NCBI GenBank assembly: GCA_947303805.1
Contig: CAMYZE010000002.1
Span: 186,001 to 250,000, forward strand
DNA from: an uncultured Clostridia bacterium
GTDB lineage: Bacteria; Bacillota; Clostridia; Lachnospirales; Lachnospiraceae
Direction of reading: 5' to 3'
Length of the DNA: 64,000 nt
Every line of letters begins with the position of its first letter. The first letter of the stretch is position 1. Of this stretch, positions 58,086 to 64,000 are shown piece after piece. Made by a program: the position numbers and the translations under genes. The notes below the pieces were generated by a model that had not been told where the DNA came from, ran no database searches, and saw nothing but the letters and a program-made list of their open reading frames with translations.

Positions 58086-59143
58086 ACTTTTACTCTCCAT
58101 CCAAATTTATCTTCTAACATGTTATATTGTATACCAGTTAATGTATCATATAATTTTTGACTAAGTTGTCCTATCTTGCAATCGTTTATTGTGATCGCTT
58201 TATCATTATTAACAAGTTTCCCTACTGGTGATACAACGCATGCTGTACCTGTGCCAAAACATTCTTCTAGTTTCCCGCTTTCTGCAGCTTGCATAAGTTC
58301 ATCAAGGGATATTTTTCTTTCTTCTACTTCATATCCAAAGTCTTTGCAAAGTTTAATGATTGAATCTCTTGTAACTCCTGGCAAAATGCTTCCATTCAAC
58401 ATAGGAGTAACTACATTGCCATCAATTTTGAAAAATATATTCATCGAACCTACTTCTTCAATATATTTTCTTTCTACACCATCAAGCCACAAAGTTTGTT
58501 CACAGCCATGCTCTTCTGCTTTTTCTTGTCCAAGCAGTGACGCTGCATAGTTTCCTCCAGTTTTTGTAAATCCTACTCCACCTCTAATAGCTCTCACATA
58601 TTCATCTTCAACCCATATCGATACCGGACTCATACCATTTGCATAATATGCTCCACTAGGCGATGCAATAATTATAAAATAATACTTTGCAGATGGATGA
58701 ACACCAAGTTGAGCATCTATTCCTATAACGAATGGTCTAATATAAAGTGTTGTTCCTTTACTTTTGGGCACCCAATCTTTTTCTACTTCTACAAATTTTT
58801 TAACAGCTTTTACAAAATCTTCTTCTTTAATTTTAGGCATACATAGTCTTTCGAGAGAATTATTTGCTCGCTTTGCATTCATATCTGGTCTAAACAAGAA
58901 TACTTCGCCATTACTTTTATATGCTTTCATACCTTCAAAAACTTCTTGCCCATAGTGAAATATGTTCGCAGCTGGAGATATCTGAATATCATGAAGCTCT
59001 TCTATTCTTGCATTATGCCATCCAATGTCATCATCATACTCCATCATAAACATGTGGTCTGTAAAAATACTTCCAAAACCAAGTTTGCTATCATCACCTG
59101 GCTTTGACTTTGGATTTTCAGTTAGTTTTAAATCAATATTCAT
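58079..59143 (-). CDS. ilvE: Branched-chain amino acid aminotransferase
   Basis: A 354-residue PLP class IV aminotransferase catalysing the last step to Val, Leu and Ile. The PLP Lys lies in GVGFTKTGGNYAAS (about 195), and the CFGTGTACVVSPVG region matches the ilvE_II type of about 350 aa. Start 59143 follows a GGGGGT SD by 5 nt; an ATG six codons upstream has none. It is the first structural gene after the attenuator. Confidence 0.95.
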   Translation of the reverse strand: MNIDLKLTENPKSKPGDDSKLGFGSIFTDHMFMMEYDDDIGWHNARIEELHDIQISPAANIFHYGQEVFEGMKAYKSNGEVFLFRPDMNAKRANNSLERLCMPKIKEEDFVKAVKKFVEVEKDWVPKSKGTTLYIRPFVIGIDAQLGVHPSAKYYFIIIASPSGAYYANGMSPVSIWVEDEYVRAIRGGVGFTKTGGNYAASLLGQEKAEEHGCEQTLWLDGVERKYIEEVGSMNIFFKIDGNVVTPMLNGSILPGVTRDSIIKLCKDFGYEVEERKISLDELMQAAESGKLEECFGTGTACVVSPVGKLVNNDKAITINDCKIGQLSQKLYDTLTGIQYNMLEDKFGWRVKVC

Positions 59144-59161
59144 TGATACCCCCATTAACAT

Positions 59162-59199
59162 AAAAATAGCGACCTGGCTGTAAAACCTAAGTCGCTATT
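59162..59199 (-). terminator. ilv attenuator terminator
   Basis: On the minus strand, left arm AATAGCGAC (59199-59191) pairs with GTCGCTATT (59173-59165), extended inside by a few more pairs, and is followed by TTTTT. The loop contains TTTTACAGC (59185-59177), complementary to GCTGTAAAA in the leader (59246-59238), so the stem can be disrupted by an antiterminator. It sits between the leader peptide and ilvE. Confidence 0.85.
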
Positions 59200-59231
59200 A
59201 TTAATAAATATTATTATTTACAAATAGTTTC

Positions 59232-59330
59232 TTATATTTTTACAGCATTATCATTGCACAACAAAATTCGAGTATCAATAATGATACTAATAATTATTGT
59301 TGATGCACTTTTGCTGTAAAAATTAGACAT
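59232..59330 (-). CDS. ilv operon leader peptide, Ile-rich
   Basis: A 32-residue ORF starting ATG at 59330 and ending TAA at 59234-59232. Codons 11-24 encode TIIISIIIDTRILL. In total there are eight Ile, two Leu and one Val. The peptide gene is nearly covered by one long imperfect hairpin. Segment 59323-59312 pairs over 12 bp with 59247-59236 (start and end of the ORF), and the latter can instead pair with the terminator loop. The design matches ribosome-mediated attenuation as in enterobacterial ilv leaders. The SD is weak (AAGAA). Confidence 0.8.
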   Translation of the reverse strand: MSNFYSKSASTIIISIIIDTRILLCNDNAVKI

Positions 59331-59343
59331 AATATTTCTTGAT

Positions 59344-59380
59344 TAATTTATCATATTGGTAATATATAAGCAATAACTTA
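59344..59380 (-). promoter_or_regulatory. Probable promoter of the ilv operon
   Basis: On the minus strand, TTGCTT, 17 bp, TAAATT with TGA just upstream (extended -10), placed about 15 nt before the leader peptide ATG at 59330. It is the best candidate between the P-ATPase gene stop and the leader. The boxes are weaker than the groE promoter. Confidence 0.5.
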
Positions 59381-59414
59381 TTTTGCCGAAATTCATATAG
59401 CATATAATTTCAGG

Positions 59415-61343
59415 TTATACCCTCTTTATAGCCTTGTGCATATATAGTAACCTTATACTGTTAATTACTGCTATTATCATCACTCCCACATCTGAAAATA
59501 CTGCAAGCCACATATTTGATATTCCAACAATAGATAGTATAAGCACTAGAACTTTTATACCTATAGATATAGTTATATTTTCGTACACAATTCTCATCGT
59601 AATTTTGCTGAGTTTATATGCTATAGGCACATTAATAATATCATCATCCATAAGAACTACGTCAGCTAAATCTATAGCTGCGGCTGAACCCATAGCTCCC
59701 ATAGCAACACCTACATCTGCTCTAGTTATACAAGGGGCATCATTAATTCCATCACCTACAAATGCTAGCTTTATGGTCTTAATTGTTTCTTCTAATATAC
59801 TAAGTTTATCTCCCGGCAAAAGCGCTGCGCGATATTCACTTATTCCAATTTTTTCTGATATATCTCTTGCAATTTCTTCTCTATCACCAGTAAGCATCAT
59901 AGTTTTTGTCACTCCCAACTTTTTAAGACTTGCTATTGCTTTTGGTGAGTTTTCTTTAATAACATCATTTATAAGTATATGTCCAACATACTGCTTATCA
60001 ACAGCCACGTGAACTATAGTTCCGATATCTCTACATTCTATATAATCTATACTATTGTCCTTCATTAATTTGTCATTTCCAGCTAAGATCACTTTTCCGT
60101 CAATCACTCCACTAAGTCCTCTACCTCCAATTTCTTTCACATCTTTTACTATGCTACTATCTATATCTTTTCCATAATATTTGAGAATTGACTTTGCTAT
60201 AGGATGGTTAGAGAAAAATTCTATGTGAGATACCAATCTAAAAAACTCTTCTTCATTTATACTGCAGTGGTGAACTCCTACTACTTCAAACACACCTTTT
60301 GTCATAGTTCCTGTCTTGTCAAATGCAAATGCCTTTACCTTTGAAAGCGCCTCTATATAATTTGAACCTTTAACCAAGATGCCAAGTTTACTTGCAGCAC
60401 CAAGAGAAGAAAAGAAAGCAAGCGGTACACTTATAAGTATCGCGCAAGGACAGCTTATAACAAGAACAGTAAGTGCCCTATATGCCCAAGTTGCGAAATC
60501 CGGACTCACCTTAAAAATAAAATACTGAAGAGAAATAGGAATTACAAAAGTTAAAAGTGCTATGAGACAAACTATAGGTGTATATACTTTTGCAAAACTC
60601 GAAATAAAATTTTCAGAACTTGATTTTTTCTCTGTAGCATTTTCTATAAGGTCTATAATCTTACTTGCAGTAGAATCCTTAAATTCCTTTGTCGTTTTAA
60701 TCTTTATAAGATTTTCATTATTTATAAGTCCACTTGATACATTATCTCCTACTGTAACATATCTTGGTATGCTCTCACCAGTTAATGCTGATGTATTTAG
60801 CATCGTGGCACCATCAATTATTTCACCATCTAGCGGAATCTTTTCAAATGGATTTACAACTATGGTCTCACCAACCTTAACTTCTGTTGGGTCAACCTTT
60901 TCTATTTTTTCATTTCTCAAGACATTCGCAAACTCTGGAGTTATATCAACTAACTTTTTTATACTGTCACGGCTCTTGTCCATCGAATAATCTTGAAAGA
61001 GTTCACCGATTTGATAAAACACCATTACCGCTACTGCCTCTTGATAGTCTCCAAGAATAAATGCACCAATTGTAGCTATAGACATAAGGACTGTCTCATC
61101 CATAGCTTCAAGTTTTATGATTCTTTTAAAAGCATTTATTAAAACTTCGTAACCAGCTATGAGATATGCGACAAGATAAAAAGCCAATTTTAATATTGGA
61201 TTAGAAAATAATATTAGCCCATCCTTTTGATGCTCTAATATAACACCAATAATAACCAAAATAACAGCTACGACAATTCTTATAATCGGTTTCTTTATAT
61301 CTTCTTTATGTTCATCATTGTGATGTTCATTACAATTACACAT
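59415..61343 (-). CDS. Heavy-metal P-type ATPase (Zn/Cd/Pb type)
   Basis: A 642-residue P1B-type efflux ATPase. In place of an HMA domain it has a short N-terminal Cys/His-rich segment (MCNCNEHHNDEHKE) that can bind metal. Core motifs are the transmembrane CPC (ISCPCAIL), DKTGTMTK phosphorylation site, GDGINDAP hinge, and late Asp-Val-Gly (SDVGVMI) of the Zn/Cd/Pb group. About eight membrane helices. The start at 61343 has AGGAG about 11 nt upstream; an in-frame TTG at 61370 precedes that SD and is less likely. The ilv operon lies downstream with its own promoter. Confidence 0.93.
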   Translation of the reverse strand: MCNCNEHHNDEHKEDIKKPIIRIVVAVILVIIGVILEHQKDGLILFSNPILKLAFYLVAYLIAGYEVLINAFKRIIKLEAMDETVLMSIATIGAFILGDYQEAVAVMVFYQIGELFQDYSMDKSRDSIKKLVDITPEFANVLRNEKIEKVDPTEVKVGETIVVNPFEKIPLDGEIIDGATMLNTSALTGESIPRYVTVGDNVSSGLINNENLIKIKTTKEFKDSTASKIIDLIENATEKKSSSENFISSFAKVYTPIVCLIALLTFVIPISLQYFIFKVSPDFATWAYRALTVLVISCPCAILISVPLAFFSSLGAASKLGILVKGSNYIEALSKVKAFAFDKTGTMTKGVFEVVGVHHCSINEEEFFRLVSHIEFFSNHPIAKSILKYYGKDIDSSIVKDVKEIGGRGLSGVIDGKVILAGNDKLMKDNSIDYIECRDIGTIVHVAVDKQYVGHILINDVIKENSPKAIASLKKLGVTKTMMLTGDREEIARDISEKIGISEYRAALLPGDKLSILEETIKTIKLAFVGDGINDAPCITRADVGVAMGAMGSAAAIDLADVVLMDDDIINVPIAYKLSKITMRIVYENITISIGIKVLVLILSIVGISNMWLAVFSDVGVMIIAVINSIRLLYMHKAIKRV

Positions 61344-61410
61344 TTTTTCTTCAACTCCTAAAAGATTCAATATATTTTTTAATATAATAATTAATTATAT
61401 AATAAATAAT

Positions 61411-61986
61411 TTAATAATCAAGTAGCCTGCCGTAGTCATTCCATTCACCATACATCTTGTCAAGTAGCGTTTGATCAATAAGGCGATTTAAAGATTTTTT
61501 ATAGGTATCTGGATTTGACTTTTTATAAAACGAAATATTGTAAGCTCTAATTCTTTTATATAAATCAGGGAATTCATTGAATTTTTCCCAAAGCTTTGCT
61601 TTTTTTAAGGCAGTGACTATATCAATGTCAATTTTAAAATGCTGAGTGTCCATATCGGGCAAAACTCTGCGGCCAGCATCTGTCATAAGTCCGAGTTTTT
61701 CAAGTCGCCTAACTCTCTCTTTATTTAGTTCCGTCCAAGGGCTATTTTTTCTTCTCGGACTAAACCTTTGATAGCGAATGCCATCAATTACTTTTTGAGA
61801 GCTGTCTATCCAACCAAAGCAAAGAGCAACTTCTACTGCATCAAGATAATAAAATGTCTTATTATCAAATGGTCTTCCCTTTTTGACATTTAAATAACAC
61901 TCAGATTGCTTGTCGTGGTTTTTTATGAGCCAGGTGCGGAATGCTGCGGCGGATTTTATATTTAAAACAGGATTATATTTCATCAT
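61411..61986 (-). CDS. YdeI/OmpD-associated family protein
   Basis: A 191-residue protein with the family signature AVEVALCFGWIDS, then RYQRFSPRRKNSPWTELNKERV. Proteins of this group have been linked to tolerance of antimicrobial peptides, but the mechanism is not known. It overlaps the Nudix fragment by 4 nt (ATGA), so both may be on one transcript. Full length; no signal peptide. Confidence 0.85.
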   Translation of the reverse strand: MMKYNPVLNIKSAAAFRTWLIKNHDKQSECYLNVKKGRPFDNKTFYYLDAVEVALCFGWIDSSQKVIDGIRYQRFSPRRKNSPWTELNKERVRRLEKLGLMTDAGRRVLPDMDTQHFKIDIDIVTALKKAKLWEKFNEFPDLYKRIRAYNISFYKKSNPDTYKKSLNRLIDQTLLDKMYGEWNDYGRLLDY

Positions 61987-62258
61987 ACATTTTTATACTT
62001 TTCCGCAATAGCTTCTGCCATTAATTCTCGCTCTTTACCAATTAAAGCAGGATTTGCATATTTGTGTAAAACTCCAAAAGCTTTAAATTTTCCAATCTTA
62101 AGATTTTCAAGAACAGTTTTATCGGCTTCCATAAAATCACTTTCATTAATTGCAGATGGGTATACCCACTTGCCTTTGAATTCTCCATGTCCTCTTTGGG
62201 TGATAAACACTTTATCATTCTTTTTTATGATCGCTGCGACGACATTAATTATTTTCAT
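61983..62258 (-). CDS. Truncated Nudix N-terminus joined to an unrelated C-terminus
   Basis: A 91-residue ORF. Residues 1-34 match the start of MutT-type Nudix hydrolases (INVVAAIIKKNDKVFITQRG...GKWVYP). The Nudix box (GX5EX7REUXEEXGU) is missing. From about residue 40 it continues as an unrelated helical segment with KYANPALIGKE and AIAEKY motifs, faintly recalling tails of small antitoxin-like proteins. It looks like a deletion product fusing two genes, so hydrolase activity is unlikely. Its ATGA overlap with the next gene suggests the fused frame is still translated. Confidence 0.55.
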   Translation of the reverse strand: MKIINVVAAIIKKNDKVFITQRGHGEFKGKWVYPSAINESDFMEADKTVLENLKIGKFKAFGVLHKYANPALIGKERELMAEAIAEKYKNV

Positions 62259-62463
62259 ATCTATATATTCACACCTCTAATTTAAACTTAAAAAAATATA
62301 GACACTTGTTTATATGTAATAATAGCATATTCATTAAAAATCTACCACTTTTAAAACCCATTTGAGTATTTATTACTTTTTTTACGACCAAACTAATGAT
62401 TTTTTGCCACTTTTTCGACAACTACAGGTAAAAACTTGAAAATTCGTTAAGACTAAATGGCAT

Positions 62464-62600
62464 CGTCAAAAAACGTTGATTTTTTACAGTTGGTATTGTC
62501 AAAAAACATTCATTTTTAGCAGTTTGCATAGTCAAAAAAACGACGATTCTTTGATTGACAAATTGCCAAAAAAGGTAGTTTTTAGCAAATAATCACTTAC
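62464..62600 (+). repeat. Tandem array of about 33-nt units (left cluster)
   Basis: Four units start at 62464, 62498, 62531 and 62565 (spacing 33-34). The core is GTCAAAAAACGTTGATTTTT and drifts along the array. The same core recurs right of the XRE gene (63311 onward). There are no spacers as in CRISPR, and no ORF of interest. The stretch 62259-62463 before it is AT-rich, and I see no gene in it. Confidence 0.7.
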
Positions 62601-62828
62601 CAAACTTTTTAAATAAAAAAAAGGCATTTAGCCTTTTTAATAGATGTTTAGGGTGTGTTAAGAATATGAAAAAAATAATAAAGTCTGTCCCTGTTATTTA
62701 TAGAAAACGATGGTTTTTAGAAAATAATATCTTCCCAAACTTTTTCGATAAAAAAACATTTAGCCTTTTTAATCGGTTTTTAATGTGTGTTGAAAATGTG
62801 AAAAAAATATTGAAGTCCCGGTTATTCT
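62577..62828 (+). repeat. Two imperfect direct repeats of about 120 nt
   Basis: Copy A about 62577-62703 and copy B about 62711-62828 share GGTTTTTAG/GTTTTTAGC, CCAAACTTTTT, CATTTAGCCTTTTTAAT, TGTGTT and ATGAAAAAAAT/GTGAAAAAAAT blocks in the same order. Copy A carries a terminator hairpin that copy B has lost. Confidence 0.65.
62615..62639. terminator. Hairpin with A and T runs downstream of the XRE gene
   Basis: AAAAAGGC/GCCTTTTT (62618-62625 with 62631-62638), 5-nt loop, A run on one side and T run on the other. It could end minus-strand transcripts from the XRE gene. Confidence 0.65.
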
Positions 62829-62893
62829 AAAAATTGCATCGATAATTCTTCCGCATCTTTGTTATATTTAATTATAGTTTCTTTATCTAGCAA
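62822..62893 (-). CDS. Possible 23-residue peptide downstream of the XRE gene
   Basis: A TTG start at 62893 lies 8 nt after AGAGG, which overlaps the XRE stop region. It codes for a charged helix-like peptide (LLDKETIIKYNKDAEELSMQ), then TAA at 62824-62822. Coding status is uncertain; the end runs into the direct repeat. It may be the remnant of a gene that once followed the regulator. Confidence 0.3.
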   Translation of the reverse strand: MLDKETIIKYNKDAEELSMQFLE

Positions 62894-62898
62894 CCAAT

Positions 62899-63207
62899 TT
62901 ACCTCTTGTTTAATGAATTTTTAAATTTAATCAAATTAAGAATTTCTCTTTGATCATTTTCTGTCAAAGCGTTAAACCCCCTTGCAAAAACCACTTGGTT
63001 ATCCTCTTTTTCAGTAATGCCAAGTATATAATCACTTGACAAATGATACATTTTGCAAAACTCTAAAGCTTCTTCGGTGCTGACCTTTCTATTGCCAAGT
63101 TCAATTTGTGCAAGTACTGACCTATTAATACCAAGACAGTTTGCAACATAATCCTGTGAAAAGCCTAATTGCTTGCGTGCTTCTCTTAACTTATCCCCTA
63201 TATTCAT
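62899..63207 (-). CDS. XRE-family transcriptional regulator
   Basis: A 102-residue protein with a Cro/C1-type helix-turn-helix (about 5-60; recognition region VANCLGINRSVLAQIELGNR) and a short C-terminal helix. Start 63207 is fixed by AGGAGG 7 nt upstream; the frame is open further back but without SD. Regulators of this kind often control a nearby mobile or toxin-antitoxin locus, and the gene is flanked on both sides by repeat arrays. No ImmA/IrrE partner follows. Confidence 0.88.
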   Translation of the reverse strand: MNIGDKLREARKQLGFSQDYVANCLGINRSVLAQIELGNRKVSTEEALEFCKMYHLSSDYILGITEKEDNQVVFARGFNALTENDQREILNLIKFKNSLNKR

Positions 63208-63226
63208 GCTATTTCCTCCTGCTGAT

Positions 63227-63290
63227 AATATAACATATTTTGTTCGATTTTGCAACATAATAGTTGTATTTTATAACATAATACTTTATT
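63227..63290 (-). promoter_or_regulatory. Promoter and possible operator of the XRE gene
   Basis: On the minus strand, TTGCAA (63255-63250), 17 bp, TATATT (63232-63227) with TGT just upstream of the -10. Around it lie ATGTTAT/ATAACAT-type inverted words and repeated ATGTTGCAAAA, which could be sites for self-repression. Confidence 0.55.
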
Positions 63291-63310
63291 TAATTCACCT
63301 TACATTTTCT

Positions 63311-63790
63311 GTCAAAAATGTTGGTATATTCAATAAATAATGTCAATAATGTTGATCTTTGGCAACTAGGATGGTCAAAAACGTTGATTTCTGGCATTTA
63401 TGCTATTCAACCGTAGACATGTCTACGGTTTACCCATCCATTTGTCCAATATAAAATCCAGTAATTTCTCACTGGATTATGTACAATTGCCATATAGGTA
63501 AATGTTTGCATCTTAAAGTTTTGATTTTTAGCCATATTTTCAGAATGGTCAAAAAACGTTGATTTTTTGTGGTTGGGATGGTCGAAAAACAATGACTATG
63601 GACATTTCTGCTATTCAACCGTAGACATTTCTACGGTTGACCCATAAATTTGCCCAATATAAAATCCAGTGGTTTTTCACTGGATTATGCACAATTACCA
63701 CATTACTCAAATGTTTTAGTAGCTATGATTTGTTAATTAAAAGAGTTATTTTAATACTCGAAATGGTCAAAACATTAATTTTTCATGTTT
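63311..63790 (+). repeat. Repeat region with 33-nt units inside longer units of about 207-218 nt (right cluster)
   Basis: 33-nt type units (core GTCAAAAAACGTTGA) start at 63311, 63342, 63374, 63548, 63581 and 63766. Two larger copies start at 63342 and 63548 (206-207 nt apart). Each holds two 33-nt units followed by two hairpins. First hairpins: an AACCGTAGAC-type palindrome at 63409-63430 and CAACCGTAGA/TCTACGGTTG at 63616-63639. Second hairpins: AATCCAGT/ACTGGATT at 63455-63478 and 63663-63686. Stems are conserved while loops differ. I see no supported gene between 63259 and 63861. Confidence 0.8.
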
Positions 63791-63861
63791 TATATGCATG
63801 ATTAATTATATAATATTGTAAATACAAAGTTACTGTAATTTACATTATAGCATTCTTGCTT

Positions 63862-64000
63862 TTAAAACAACCAATACCTAAATGAATATTCTGCTATTTC
63901 TTTCATAATGTCAAACATCTCATCAACCGTCCAGTCTTCTTCTCTAAAATACATAGAAACCGGCGAAAACCCACCATGATCAGTATCATTATCCTTTTTA
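63862..64000 (-). CDS. C-terminal end of an unknown protein (cut by the window edge)
   Basis: An open minus-strand frame runs in from the right edge and stops with TAA at 63864-63862. The last 45 residues include DHGGFSPVSMYFREEDW and end FRYWLF. Codon use is like the neighbours, and the acidic-aromatic pattern looks like a real protein. The family is not recognisable from this piece. Confidence 0.5.
   Translation of the reverse strand, partial: KKDNDTDHGGFSPVSMYFREEDWTVDEMFDIMKEIAEYSFRYWLF

Noticed and set aside
59162..59414. T-box riboswitch before ilvE
   Set aside because: No T-box consensus, stem I or specifier loop is seen; the pairings and Ile-rich ORF explain the leader better.
63407..63592. 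61-residue minus-strand protein
   Set aside because: It lies wholly in the repeat array and reflects hairpin sequence, with no SD.
62464..63790. CRISPR array
   Set aside because: The 31-34-nt units are back to back, degenerate and lack unique spacers, and no cas gene is nearby.
63311..63790. Insertion sequence
   Set aside because: No transposase ORF or terminal inverted repeats with target duplication are visible in the window.

Overview
The window is AT-rich and dense, with long same-strand gene strings and short gaps. The organism looks like an anaerobic, low-GC Gram-positive of the class Clostridia, most likely a Lachnospiraceae relative. Pointers are an rnfCDGEAB ferredoxin:NAD+ oxidoreductase operon, a type III glutamine synthetase, DUF5716/DUF5717/DUF4364 proteins, adjacent ispH and S1 genes, an ECF riboflavin transporter subunit, and a giant secreted C1 peptidase with InlB-type repeats and cell-wall-binding repeats. 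Genus cannot be settled from the sequence alone.

Layout. 1-2900 (minus): end of a DUF5716-DUF5717 pair, divergent from a DUF4364 gene and a small unknown gene (2977-3970, plus). 4013-32879 (minus): a long housekeeping string. In transcription order it runs relA/spoT, MBL hydrolase, cmk, ispH, rpsA-like, an mltG-like fragment, trmR, trhP, ydcF-like, M16C protease, era, recO, udg, ribU, miaB, mutS, apbE, rdgB, nrdR, a shikimate-kinase-fold protein, efp, rnfCDGEAB and glnN. It combines translation and tRNA modification, DNA repair, and the flavin-dependent Rnf ion pump with its likely flavin transferase (ApbE) and flavin importer (RibU). 32926-36128: a membrane protein of unknown function, glnS on the plus strand, and a secreted protein. 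36130-43422: a 2430-residue surface protease. 43660-45742: groES-groEL behind a CIRCE-like operator. 45725-52381: an MFS transporter, a C39-like protein, an EF-G-like GTPase, proC, nth and an EamA transporter. 52413-59330: a complete branched-chain amino acid operon, ilvE-ilvB-ilvC-ilvD-ilvA, behind an Ile-rich leader peptide and an attenuator. 59415-64000: a Zn/Cd-type P-ATPase, a YdeI-like protein, a Nudix fragment, then a repeat-rich region around an XRE-type regulator.

The strongest discovery candidate is the ilv leader (59162-59330). It encodes a 32-residue peptide with two runs of three Ile codons, and its mutually exclusive RNA pairings end in a terminator: ribosome-mediated attenuation where a T-box would be expected in Firmicutes. 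Other notable points are a back-to-back promoter pair that appears to give near-leaderless mRNAs at 2898-2979; a groE promoter nested inside the upstream gene's terminator; a trhP gene whose only well-placed start codon is AUC; a shikimate-kinase-fold protein lacking the shikimate-binding residues; and a hairpin-bearing tandem repeat family flanking the XRE regulator.
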